In this document: positions 6,904 to 14,063 of the stretch, one piece after another
Numbering within the stretch: the stretch's first letter is position 1
Layout: each line of letters begins with the position of its first letter
From: JBOGXB01 sp050694215
GTDB taxonomy: Bacteria > Actinomycetota > CADDZG01 > WHSQ01
NCBI GenBank assembly: GCA_050694215.1
Contig: JBOGXB010000043.1
Location: 1 to 18,618 of the forward strand
Direction of reading: 5' to 3'
DNA length: 18,618 nt
Made by a program: the position numbers and the translations under genes
Notes under the pieces: generated by a model
What the model saw: only the letters and a program-made list of their open reading frames with translations
Told to the model about the DNA's origin: nothing
Database searches by the model: none

Positions 6904-7683
6904 GTGAGCGACGAACTCCTCAAGCCTTTCATCGAGAGGCCCGAAGCGGCCGGTGTCTACCTGGATTTCGACGGCACTCTTTCCGAGATCGTCCACCTCC
7001 CGTCCGACGCGAGGCCCGTTCCAGGAGCGCGCGAACTGCTCGCGATGCTCGCCGAGAGATTCGCCCTCGTCTCGGTCGTATCGGGACGTTCGGCCGATCA
7101 GCTCGTCGAGTGGCTTGGTGGAGAGATCGAGATCTGGGGCGTCCACGGTGCGCAGAGAGCCGTTGGCGGCCGTGTCCAGGTCTCCGATGTAGCCGCCCCG
7201 TTCGAGAAGCTCATGGCAACCGTCCGCGCCCAGGCGGAGCGGAGGATCGAGGAGATGGAACTGCCCGGCGTCGTCATCGAGGATAAGGGAGTGATGGTGG
7301 CTCTCCACTTCCGAGCCGCCTCGGACGTTGAGTACGCTCGCCGCACACTGGACGAGCTCGCCGAATCCCTGGCCACCGAGCACGGGTTGAAGAGAGCGGG
7401 AGGCAGGCTTGCGTTCGAGCTACGGCCTCCCATCGAGGTGACCAAGGCGGATGTCGTTCTCAGTCGGACGCGCGAGGAGAGCCTGTTTGCCGCCATGTTC
7501 GTCGGTGACGATCGGGTCGACCTCCCCGCGTTCGACGCGCTCGACGAGCTCGCAGCCGATGGTGTGACAACGGTTCGCGTCGCGGTTGACTCGAGCGAGG
7601 CTCCGGCCGAGCTCTTGGCCAGGGCCGACATCATCGTGGATGGCCCGGTCGGAACGGTCGCCTTGTTGAGAAAGCTGGTTTAG
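6904..7683 (+). CDS. otsB: Trehalose-6-phosphate phosphatase (HAD superfamily)
   Basis: 259 aa, the usual OtsB length. It removes phosphate from trehalose 6-phosphate, the last step of the OtsAB trehalose route. HAD motif I is DFDGT (21-25), with the nucleophile Asp 21 and acid/base Asp 23. Motif II falls at VVSGRSADQLVEWL. IEDKGVMVALHFR is the OtsB cap signature (usually VEDKGxSxALHYR). Motif IV is FVGDDRVDLPAF, close to the canonical GDDRTDEDAF. The start GTG 6904 follows the lipoprotein's divergent start by 33 bp. Instead of forming an operon with otsA, it converges on it with 8 bp between the stops. Confidence 0.93.
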   Translation: MSDELLKPFIERPEAAGVYLDFDGTLSEIVHLPSDARPVPGARELLAMLAERFALVSVVSGRSADQLVEWLGGEIEIWGVHGAQRAVGGRVQVSDVAAPFEKLMATVRAQAERRIEEMELPGVVIEDKGVMVALHFRAASDVEYARRTLDELAESLATEHGLKRAGGRLAFELRPPIEVTKADVVLSRTREESLFAAMFVGDDRVDLPAFDALDELAADGVTTVRVAVDSSEAPAELLARADIIVDGPVGTVALLRKLV

Positions 7684-7691
7684 CGGGGCCG

Positions 7692-9152
7692 CTACGGCGC
7701 GGGGGTTAGCGGGGCCTGGCCCTCTCGGATCGCGACGAGATCCTTCAGCTGGGCGTCGATCCAGCCGCCGGGCTTGCGTGCGACGACGAGCTCTCGCAGC
7801 CGCTCTGCCCTGTTGCTTCGTTCCTGAGGGGGCATGTCAAGCGCGATCTCCAGAGCCAGCGCGGTCTGCTCCACGTCCAGCGGATCCTCGATGGTGACCG
7901 CTGCGTTCCCAAGCTCGTCGAATGATCCCGCTCCTGAGGACAGGACCAGCACCCCATCCTTCTCGTTCACCGAAGGCCCTTCCTTGGACACGAGGTTCAT
8001 CCCGTCCATGATCGAGTTGACGAGCAGCACGTCGTAAACGCGGAGAGCACCCAGGGTTCGGTCGTAGTCGTCCTTAATAAAAAGCTGGATCGAGTTTGGG
8101 TGACGAACGTTGATCCGGTCCACAGTCGCGTCGATCTCCTCCACATAACGTGCATACTCGGGCATCGTCTGTCGCGTCGGATAGAGGCACGCGACGAACC
8201 GTGCTGTGCCTACGAGGTCCGGGCGCCGGTCCAACAAGACCCCGAACGCTTCGAAGCCCCGCACGATGTTCTTCGAGGGTTCGGAGCGGTCGGCGCGCAC
8301 CACCAGAGAGTCGCCCGTGCCTTCGAGGAAGCGCGCTGCCCACTTGCCCGCCAGCTCACCTGAGGCGCGCTCCTTGAGGTCGTTAGGATCTATCGCTATC
8401 GGATAGGTACGGACCCACGTATGTCTATCCGCGTGCTCGACGACGCCCATTCGTCTGTCGACCGTGGCTCCGATCCGTTCACAGCAGCCGAAGAAGTTGT
8501 CGGCCCATGGTGTTACGTGAAAACCGAGCAGATCGGCTCCGAGCATGCCTTCGATGGTTCGCTGAGGGATCGGGCTGGGGAGGCGCTCGAGCCCATTGGG
8601 ACCGCAGAAGGACGAGTGCGTGAAGTGGAAGATCGTGTGGTCGCGACGAAGGGCACGCAGATGTCCGGGAGCGGTCGCAAGATGGTAGTCCTGGAACAGT
8701 ACGACGGATCCGGGTTCGGTTCTCTCGGCGACTGCTTCTGCAAACATTCGGTTCACGGGCTCGTATGCCTCGGTCCACGCGGAGAGCTCTCGTTCGCCGA
8801 AGTCTCGGATGTTCAACTCGTCCCATAGGCAGTGATTCGCGAACCACAACATGCGGTTCGATACTTCGTTGTAGTAGCGGGAATAGATCTCGGGCTGGAT
8901 GTCCAGGAGGGTTACGCGATAGCCCAGGAGGTCCTGAAGCTGTCCGACCTCCCCCGACCGCACGGCCCTGCGATCGGTGTCCGACGTGGCCGCCGCGATC
9001 CAGATGGCTCGATCGCCGAGACGCCTCGCTACGGGATCGAGAGCCCCCGCGAGCCCTCCGGCCCCCCTCTTGGTGTCGAAGCCCTCATCGACCGCGATGA
9101 ACGAGACCGGTCCGCGGTTGGACACGAGCGCGACCTCGAGATCGTGGGGCAT
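7692..9152 (-). CDS. otsA: Divergent GT20 family glycosyltransferase, probable trehalose-6-phosphate synthase
   Basis: 486 aa GT-B enzyme that should transfer glucose from a nucleotide sugar to glucose 6-phosphate. N-terminal SNRGPV (11-16) and KRGAGGLAGAL (28-38) form the phosphate and donor loop. FQDYHL (153-158) keeps the catalytic-region Asp 155, and H179 is kept in FTHSSFCGP. The donor phosphate pair R286 and K294 is present in VVRADRSEPSKN. D383 and E391 are kept in SIMDGMNLVSKE. Acceptor-side Tyr and Trp are present in SRYYNEVSNRMLW. Departures from textbook OtsA are FTHSSFCGP for the HIPFP motif, RADRSEPSKN for DRLDYxKG, and WIAAATS for WFGWSG. Adjacent otsB supports OtsA; a related activity such as glucosylglycerol-phosphate synthase remains possible. 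Confidence 0.85.
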   Translation of the reverse strand: MPHDLEVALVSNRGPVSFIAVDEGFDTKRGAGGLAGALDPVARRLGDRAIWIAAATSDTDRRAVRSGEVGQLQDLLGYRVTLLDIQPEIYSRYYNEVSNRMLWFANHCLWDELNIRDFGERELSAWTEAYEPVNRMFAEAVAERTEPGSVVLFQDYHLATAPGHLRALRRDHTIFHFTHSSFCGPNGLERLPSPIPQRTIEGMLGADLLGFHVTPWADNFFGCCERIGATVDRRMGVVEHADRHTWVRTYPIAIDPNDLKERASGELAGKWAARFLEGTGDSLVVRADRSEPSKNIVRGFEAFGVLLDRRPDLVGTARFVACLYPTRQTMPEYARYVEEIDATVDRINVRHPNSIQLFIKDDYDRTLGALRVYDVLLVNSIMDGMNLVSKEGPSVNEKDGVLVLSSGAGSFDELGNAAVTIEDPLDVEQTALALEIALDMPPQERSNRAERLRELVVARKPGGWIDAQLKDLVAIREGQAPLTPAP

Positions 9153-9160
9153 CGCCGCGT

Positions 9161-9166
9161 ATCGTA
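9161..9166 (-). promoter_or_regulatory. Candidate -10 element (TACGAT) for otsA
   Basis: On the minus strand TACGAT precedes ATG 9152 by 8 nt and no Shine-Dalgarno sequence is visible. The spacing fits a leaderless or nearly leaderless transcript. The divergent AI-2E-family gene starts 95 bp away. Confidence 0.35.
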
Positions 9167-9235
9167 GGCGCCCCAGGATCCGCGGCCCGTTGCGGGGAGC
9201 CGGTCCATTGACGCACCGGGAGCGCGGAGTGCGGC

Positions 9236-9241
9236 GATACT
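9236..9241 (+). promoter_or_regulatory. Candidate -10 element (GATACT) for AI-2E-family gene
   Basis: GATACT lies 6 nt before GTG 9248. The first base departs from TANNNT, but position and spacing match the other leaderless candidates. Confidence 0.3.
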
Positions 9242-9247
9242 TCAGAG

Positions 9248-10528
9248 GTGGCTACATCTCCCACTCCTCGCCTCCCCGCCGGCGAGCGGCTGCGCCGGGC
9301 GGGCGTGGCTGCGTGGTCGATCATCGGGCTGCTGATCCTCGGTTACGTTCTGGTCCGGGCGCTCGTAATGGTCCGGGTGATCTTCCCCCCGCTGGTGCTG
9401 GCGATCCTCATCATCTACCTGCTGAACCCAATCGTTACGCGCCTCGAGCAAAGGGGAGTGAGCAGGACGCTGGGGACGCTTGTGTCCTACATCGTCGTGC
9501 TCGGGGGCCTGACACTGCTCATAGTTGTGTCGGTCCCGTTGATCTCGAGGCAGGTCTCGAACTTCAGCGATCAATGGCCCGAGTTCAGGCTCGATCTGGC
9601 CAGGAGCGTGCAGAACTTCGCCGCGGGTATCGACCAACGCATCGGTACCGATATCAATACTGATCGTGTTACCTGCCTGCTTGCCGGTGAGGAGGCAGGC
9701 ACTCTCGGTCTGCCGTCGCAAGTGGTTTGCGATGAGCGGACGGAAGAGTTCCGAAACTTCATTACCGAGCAGGCTGGACGCATCACCGAGATCGGCTTCT
9801 CGGTCCTGGAGGTACTCATCATCTTCATCCTGGCCCCGCTTCTCGCTCTCTACCTTTTGATCGATCTCCCTCAATTGCAACGTGATGTGTTGAACCTCGT
9901 TCCCGAGTCGCACCGGCAAGAGTTCGCCGACCTCGGATCCAAGGTCGGGAGGACGGTGGGGGGGTTCATGCGCGGCCAGTTCCTCGTCGCGCTGATCGTG
10001 GGGATCCTCACGTCGATCGGCTTCTGGATCATCGATTTGCCCTTCTGGCTGGTGATCGGAGCGATCGCGGGCCTTACCAATCTGATCCCCCTAGTGGGCC
10101 CGTTCATCGGGGGAGGGCTTGGACTGATCGTTGGGATCGTGTCGGAAGGTGTCGGACTGGGCCTGCAAGCGGGGCTCGTCGCGCTGGTCGTCCAGCAGAT
10201 CGACAACCACATCATCAGCCCGAATGTCATGAAGCGAACCATGCAGCTTCACCCGGTGACGGTGATGCTCTCGATCCTGGCGGGAGGAGCGATCGCCGGC
10301 TTTTGGGGCCTCTTCCTCGGCGTTCCTACCGTGGCCGTGGTCAAACTCCTGACGAGCCATTTCTGGGCCACGCGCGTTCTGGGAGCCGCGAACTCGCCTT
10401 ACGGGTCGCCACGGGCAGAGCCGCCCTCGATAGTGCCCGAGGAGAGCGATCAGCAAGTTGAGGCTGGGGGGAAGGAAGACGATCGTCGGGCCGCCGGTGA
10501 GCCGGCCGTCCCCGATAAGGCCGGTTAA
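9248..10528 (+). CDS. AI-2E / PerM family transporter
   Basis: 426 aa polytopic membrane protein with about eight hydrophobic helices. Two helices form the N-terminal hairpin (~22-60), with the conserved YLLNPIVTRLEQRG exit, and a third spans ~76-98. A polar region of roughly 75 residues follows, holding Cys 143 and Cys 161. The C-terminal core contains the family hallmarks: LAPLLALYLLIDLP, GGFMRGQFLVALIVG, a Pro/Gly-rich GLTNLIPLVGPFIGGG, and QQIDNHIISPNVM. The last ~45 residues are a charged cytoplasmic tail. The family was named for autoinducer-2 export, but members also act in Na+/H+ exchange and other transport, so the substrate is unknown. Its TAA overlaps the gpgS stop on the other strand. 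Confidence 0.9.
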   Translation: MATSPTPRLPAGERLRRAGVAAWSIIGLLILGYVLVRALVMVRVIFPPLVLAILIIYLLNPIVTRLEQRGVSRTLGTLVSYIVVLGGLTLLIVVSVPLISRQVSNFSDQWPEFRLDLARSVQNFAAGIDQRIGTDINTDRVTCLLAGEEAGTLGLPSQVVCDERTEEFRNFITEQAGRITEIGFSVLEVLIIFILAPLLALYLLIDLPQLQRDVLNLVPESHRQEFADLGSKVGRTVGGFMRGQFLVALIVGILTSIGFWIIDLPFWLVIGAIAGLTNLIPLVGPFIGGGLGLIVGIVSEGVGLGLQAGLVALVVQQIDNHIISPNVMKRTMQLHPVTVMLSILAGGAIAGFWGLFLGVPTVAVVKLLTSHFWATRVLGAANSPYGSPRAEPPSIVPEESDQQVEAGGKEDDRRAAGEPAVPDKAG

Positions 10529-11517
10529 CCGCTGCTCCGACCCTCCAGCATCGAGGCCATCGGTGGCAACTCGATGACCGGCAGCAGCGCCATGGTTGCT
10601 CTCATCTCACCGTCCCTGCTCGCGAACTGAAGCAAACGATCCGGCAGGTCTAGCGGCACCTTGATGCGCCCCAGCTCATCCAGCCGATTCAATATCCCCT
10701 GCGTGACCTCGAAGCTCGTTCTGCCCAGGGCGAGGATGTCGCGATTGCGATGGACGCGCGTCCCGAGATCGACCTGGGCTATCCCGTCGATCCCGAACCT
10801 CTCTGCCACGTCGAGCAACAGGACGACATCGACCGCATAGCCGGAGAAGAAGGGAAGCTGGAGCAGCCGGCCCCTGTACCCCGCGTATTCACCCGATAGC
10901 GGCTGGATCACGCCACCGAGCTCCGGGTAGAGGAGCTGGATCAACGGCCGCGCGGCGAGCTCTGTGACGCGTGCCCCGCCAGGCTCGATCGTCTTCTCAT
11001 CCCTCGTCAACGGCCGTTCATAGAAACCCTTCACGATCGTGATCTCGGGGTGGGCCAGCAGCGGGGCCAGCAGTTTCGTGACGAAGCTGATCGAGAAGTT
11101 GCGGATGTCTGCATCGATCCACACGACGAGGTCCCCCGAGCAAACGGCGAGGCTCTTCCATAGCGCCTCACCCTTCCCGCCCTTTCCCGGTTCCAGCCCC
11201 TCGTAGTCGGGCAGGATCTCGGTGACCGCGTGAACCGTAGCTCCGGCTGTCGCGGCGACCTCCACGGACGAGTCTTGCGACCCCGAGTCGACGACGATGA
11301 GCTCGTCGACAAGACCGGCGCCTTCCATCAGCTCGCCCCTAATCGCCTCACAGATTCCTCCCACGGTCGCAGCTTCGTCCAGGGTCGGGAGGCACACGCT
11401 CACTCGAATGCTCCGCTCGGTCTTCATGGTGGACATCTCGTCACGGGTGAGTGGAGGACCATCGAAGGTAAGGCGACCGAACCAGTCCTGCGCGGCGGGG
11501 TCCGCCCACTCGTCCAT
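10525..11517 (-). CDS. gpgS: Glucosyl-3-phosphoglycerate synthase (GT81 / GT2-like)
   Basis: 330 aa from ATG 11517; a TTG at 11550 is the longest possible start but would cover the -10 candidate. GpgS transfers glucose from a nucleotide donor to 3-phosphoglycerate, the first step towards glucosylglycerate or methylglucose lipopolysaccharide. The GT-A domain opens with SVCLPTLDEAATVG (40-53) and LIVVDSGSQD. The metal-binding DxD is D135-A-D137 in WIDADIRNF. The GpgS acceptor signature PLSGEYAGYRG follows, and a conserved His-Arg pair is in TRVHRNRD. The nearby otsAB genes fit a compatible-solute theme. No gpgP phosphatase is adjacent. Confidence 0.88.
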   Translation of the reverse strand: MDEWADPAAQDWFGRLTFDGPPLTRDEMSTMKTERSIRVSVCLPTLDEAATVGGICEAIRGELMEGAGLVDELIVVDSGSQDSSVEVAATAGATVHAVTEILPDYEGLEPGKGGKGEALWKSLAVCSGDLVVWIDADIRNFSISFVTKLLAPLLAHPEITIVKGFYERPLTRDEKTIEPGGARVTELAARPLIQLLYPELGGVIQPLSGEYAGYRGRLLQLPFFSGYAVDVVLLLDVAERFGIDGIAQVDLGTRVHRNRDILALGRTSFEVTQGILNRLDELGRIKVPLDLPDRLLQFASRDGEMRATMALLPVIELPPMASMLEGRSSG

Positions 11518-11523
11518 GAGGCC

Positions 11524-11529
11524 AGGGTA
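11524..11529 (-). promoter_or_regulatory. Candidate -10 element (TACCCT) for leaderless gpgS
   Basis: On the minus strand TACCCT is followed by 6 nt (GGCCTC) and then ATG 11517. This decides the gpgS start, which otherwise has no Shine-Dalgarno support. Confidence 0.45.
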
Positions 11530-11594
11530 GCCCGCAGATGTGCTATCCAAGAGCTTGTGGATCGGCGAGAGAAATAGGGAGGAGCCTCGAGCGG

Positions 11595-12821
11595 ATGAAG
11601 TACGTGCGGAGCCTCGTCTGCAAGGAGTGCGGTCGTGAGTATCCGGTCGCGCCTCAGCACGTTTGCGAGCTTTGTTTCGGGCCTCTGGAGGTCGCCTACG
11701 ACTACGAAGCCATTGCGGCAGAGATCACGAGGGATTCGATCACGCAGGGCCCCCAGACGATCTGGCGCTATGCGCCCCTGCTCCCCGCACCAGATGACGG
11801 ACGCATTGACATCGGGACGGGATGGACGAGGCTGCGACAAGCGCCCAGGCTCGCGGCCGAGCTCGGGCTCCGCAAGCTGTGGATCAAGAACGACGGCGGC
11901 AACCCGACTCATTCCTTCAAGGACCGCGTCGTCACGGTCGCGCTGAGCGTCGCGAGATCATTCGGCTTCGAGGTCGCAGCATGCGCCTCCACGGGGAATC
12001 TTGCGAACGCGGTCGCGGCCCACTCGGCCGCTGCAGGGATGCGCAGCGTCGTGTTCATCCCGGACGATTTGGAGGCGGGCAAGGTCGCGGGCACGACGGT
12101 GTTCGGGGGCGATGTGATCGCGGTAGAAGGCTCCTACGACGACGTCAACCGCCTCTGCGCCGAGTTGTCGGGGTCGCGTCCATGGGCGTTCGTCAACGTC
12201 AACGTGCGCCCCTTCTACGCCGAGGGATCCAAGAGCCTCGCGTTCGAGGTTGTGGAGCAGCTGGGATGGAGATGCCCGGACGCGGTCGTCGTACCCATAG
12301 CGTCGGGCTCGCTCCTGACCAAGGTCGGCAAGGGCATGAGGGAGATGCACCAGGTAGGGCTGCTCGACGACCCACTGGCGACCGTGATCCACGGCGCCCA
12401 GGCGGAAGGTTGCTCTCCGGTCGCCTCCGCCTTCGAAGCGGGGACGGACGCGATCCGCCCCGTCAAGCCGAACACGATCGCCAAGTCGCTGGCCATCGGC
12501 AACCCGGCCGACGGTTTCTACGCGCTCAACGAGGTGATCTCTACCGGCGGGTCAATAGAGGCGGTTCCGGAACCGGACGTGGTCGAGGGGATGAAGCTCC
12601 TGGCTCGCACAGAGGGCGTATTCACCGAAACGGCCGGGGGGGTGACCGTGGCCGCGCTCGAGCGGCTCGTGCGCGAGGGGAAGATAAATCCGGATGAGGA
12701 AACGGTGGCGCTGATCACCGGAATCGGCCTGAAGACCTTCGAAGCTCTTGGGGATCCTTCGCCCACTCATCGTGTCGGTGCCTCTGTCGAGGAGGTCGAC
12801 CGCATAATGGAGCCACGATGA
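11595..12821 (+). CDS. thrC: Threonine synthase
   Basis: 408 aa from ATG 11595, preceded by GGGAGGAG at 11577-11584; an upstream in-frame ATG at 11538 would place the Shine-Dalgarno inside the coding region. The enzyme makes threonine from O-phosphohomoserine using PLP. A zinc-ribbon-like pair of CxxC motifs (C9/C12 and C24/C27) starts the protein, as in actinobacterial-type ThrC. The PLP Lys is K109 in NPTHSFKDR. The ASTGNLANA loop binds the cofactor, and GIGLKTFEAL lies near the C-terminus. Its stop overlaps the ATG of the sulfur-carrier gene (ATGA), a pairing known from other actinobacteria. Gly-rich loops and length are normal. Confidence 0.94.
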   Translation: MKYVRSLVCKECGREYPVAPQHVCELCFGPLEVAYDYEAIAAEITRDSITQGPQTIWRYAPLLPAPDDGRIDIGTGWTRLRQAPRLAAELGLRKLWIKNDGGNPTHSFKDRVVTVALSVARSFGFEVAACASTGNLANAVAAHSAAAGMRSVVFIPDDLEAGKVAGTTVFGGDVIAVEGSYDDVNRLCAELSGSRPWAFVNVNVRPFYAEGSKSLAFEVVEQLGWRCPDAVVVPIASGSLLTKVGKGMREMHQVGLLDDPLATVIHGAQAEGCSPVASAFEAGTDAIRPVKPNTIAKSLAIGNPADGFYALNEVISTGGSIEAVPEPDVVEGMKLLARTEGVFTETAGGVTVAALERLVREGKINPDEETVALITGIGLKTFEALGDPSPTHRVGASVEEVDRIMEPR

Positions 12822-13096
12822 ACGCCAGGGTCAAGATCCCAACGCAATTGCGCTCTCTTACGGAGGGTTCCGCCGAGGTGGAGGCAAGCGGCGCGCGGAT
12901 CGCGGATCTCATCTCGGATCTGGAAGCGCGCCACCCAGGCATCCGGCAGAGGCTGCTCGACGACTCCGGTCAGCTGCGGCGGTTCGTCAACGTCTATATG
13001 AACGACGAGGACGTGCGCTTCCTCCAGGGCCTCGACACCGAGGTGCCCGACCACGCGTCGGTATCGATCATCCCCGCCGTGGCGGGGGGTTGCTAG
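12818..13096 (+). CDS. cysO: CysO-like MoaD/ThiS family sulfur carrier with C-terminal Gly-Gly-Cys
   Basis: 92 aa ubiquitin-like sulfur carrier. The body matches mycobacterial CysO (IPTQLRSLTEG, ISDLEARHPGI, RRFVNVYMNDEDVRF, SIIPAVAGG). CysO is activated to a C-terminal thiocarboxylate, CysM adds the alanyl part of O-phosphoserine to form CysO-Cys, and the JAMM protease Mec releases cysteine. The diglycine is G90-G91, but an extra Cys 92 follows before the TAG, so the primary product would need trimming before it can be activated. No cysM or mec is in the window. Overlap with thrC suggests co-translation. A role in methionine/homocysteine sulfur supply or in molybdopterin synthesis is an alternative. 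Confidence 0.88.
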   Translation: MNARVKIPTQLRSLTEGSAEVEASGARIADLISDLEARHPGIRQRLLDDSGQLRRFVNVYMNDEDVRFLQGLDTEVPDHASVSIIPAVAGGC

Positions 13097-13099
13097 AGA

Positions 13100-13507
13100 T
13101 CAGATGGAGGCCACGGCCGTGTCGACTTCCTCCTGGTCGGGAACACCCTTCCACCTGTTCACGACGTGCCCGCTCGCGGTGATCAGGAAGACGGTCGGGA
13201 TCATGCGCACCTCGTAACGCAGGGCGAGGTCCGATCGTTCGATCGCATCCACGGTGTGGACCTCCGTCGCTCCATCGCTCCTGTCGGCGGCATTCCCGAC
13301 AACCCTCAGCGCAGCCTTGCACGGCCGACAAGCAGGCGTGGTGAAGACGATGAAAGCGCAGCATCCGGCCATCAGCTCGAGATCCAGTTCCGCCATTTCG
13401 AGGCGCTCCGGGATGGGGGCGAGGAAGCGCCGGTAGAGGCCGAACGCGAGGAGCAGGAGAGCCCCCAGGGCGGCGGCCGCGCCGAGCACGAGCAGCCGAT
13501 CGGTCAT
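13100..13507 (-). CDS. Membrane-anchored thioredoxin-like protein
   Basis: 135 aa. One N-terminal transmembrane helix (~5-26) is followed by a thioredoxin fold. The redox site is C60-R-P-C63 within FTTPACRPCK; RMIPTVFLI supplies the cis-Pro at 104, and the final strand and helix are present. The protein is probably anchored in the membrane as a thiol reductase or oxidoreductase; which side the domain faces is not certain, since the helix is followed by Arg-Arg. A second Cys pair (C49-C50) lies just before the central strand. ATG 13507 has GGAG 7 nt upstream. The gene is second in a minus-strand pair with DUF4395 and lies 3 bp from the end of the convergent cysO-like gene. Confidence 0.85.
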   Translation of the reverse strand: MTDRLLVLGAAAALGALLLLAFGLYRRFLAPIPERLEMAELDLELMAGCCAFIVFTTPACRPCKAALRVVGNAADRSDGATEVHTVDAIERSDLALRYEVRMIPTVFLITASGHVVNRWKGVPDQEEVDTAVASI

Positions 13508-13519
13508 GGAGACGCTCCA

Positions 13520-13939
13520 CTAGCCTCGAGACGCCCGGGCCCGCTCGACCAGCAGGTAGACCTCACAGCCCAGTCAGAAGGACGCGGTAGCGGCCAGGCC
13601 TGAGAGCACGGCAACCAGGAGGGCAGGTCCCCACCCAAGGGCCCACCACGGGCCCGTCTCGGGCGTGGCCGCAAAGAGGGCGATCGACCCGATGGTGAGG
13701 AAGATTGCTCCCAGCGTCTGGGCGAAGCGTGGGGGGGCCGCGGGCTCCGGCTCGCCCGCGGGGATGGGCAACGATCTGTACAGGTACGCAAGGGCGTTCC
13801 ATCGCGGTCCCCCGAGGACGGCAGCGACCAGGATGACGGCGAGGATGGGCACGAACCAGCGGGCGTCGATCACGAACGCGAGAGCCAGGAGCAGCGCCTG
13901 GAGAGCCTGCGAGAAGCGGGGAAGGTTCGAGTCGACCAC
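13520..13939 (-). CDS. DUF4395 membrane protein with in-frame TGA at the FCLGC cysteine: candidate selenoprotein
   Basis: 139 residues if the TGA at 13574-13576 is read. The protein has four hydrophobic helices (~10-26, 28-44, 70-88, 98-130) and the DUF4395 pattern: an LPRFSQAL opening, a Pro-rich loop then APPRFAQTLGAIFL, and the last helix. Up to the TGA there are 121 residues ending ATASF. Family members continue with F-C-L-G-C-E-x-Y-L-L. Here the same frame gives TGA-L-G-C-E-V-Y-L-L plus 9 residues to a TAG (13520-13522), so TGA replaces the first Cys of a CxxC and C125 is the second. The start GTG 13939 is supported by a TANNNT 7 nt upstream; an upstream extension to 14074 looks non-coding. 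Function is unknown, but pairing with thioredoxin implies redox work in the membrane. A nonsense mutation is the alternative. Confidence 0.75.
13538..13562 (-). promoter_or_regulatory. SECIS-like hairpin downstream of the in-frame UGA
   Basis: In the mRNA, CCUGCU (18-23 nt after the UGA) pairs with AGCGGG (29-34) to leave the loop GGUCG. Two more G-C pairs below are separated by a UCUA bulge. The loop starts 24 nt after the UGA, inside the 16-37 nt range described for bacterial SECIS elements, and begins with GGUC like the E. coli fdhF element. High GC makes chance hairpins common, so this is suggestive only. Confidence 0.4.
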
Positions 13940-13946
13940 GACATTG

Positions 13947-13952
13947 AGGTTA
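13947..13952 (-). promoter_or_regulatory. Candidate -10 element (TAACCT) for leaderless DUF4395 gene
   Basis: On the minus strand TAACCT precedes GTG 13939 by 7 nt, and no Shine-Dalgarno sequence is visible. It supports the short start over the longer open frame reaching 14074. Confidence 0.4.
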
Positions 13953-14063
13953 CCCGAAGGCCCTCGGTCCGCCCTCCGGCATCTCAAGATGGAACTCTCT
14001 TTCTCCGATGAAACTAATGCGTGCGGGGGTGACCCCGGGACCCGACGCGACCGGAGTGAGGAC

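Noticed and set aside
13523..13564. Alternative 7-bp hairpin later in the DUF4395 tail (UCGAGCG / CGUCUCGA with loop GGCCCGGG)
   Set aside because: It competes with the hairpin at 13540-13556, has a bulge on the 3' side and a GC palindromic loop, and fits the known SECIS loop less well.
13665..14063. Upstream extension of the first response regulator frame
   Set aside because: It is antisense to DUF4395, carries no receiver sequence, and the receiver begins at GTG 14064 with its own ribosome binding site.
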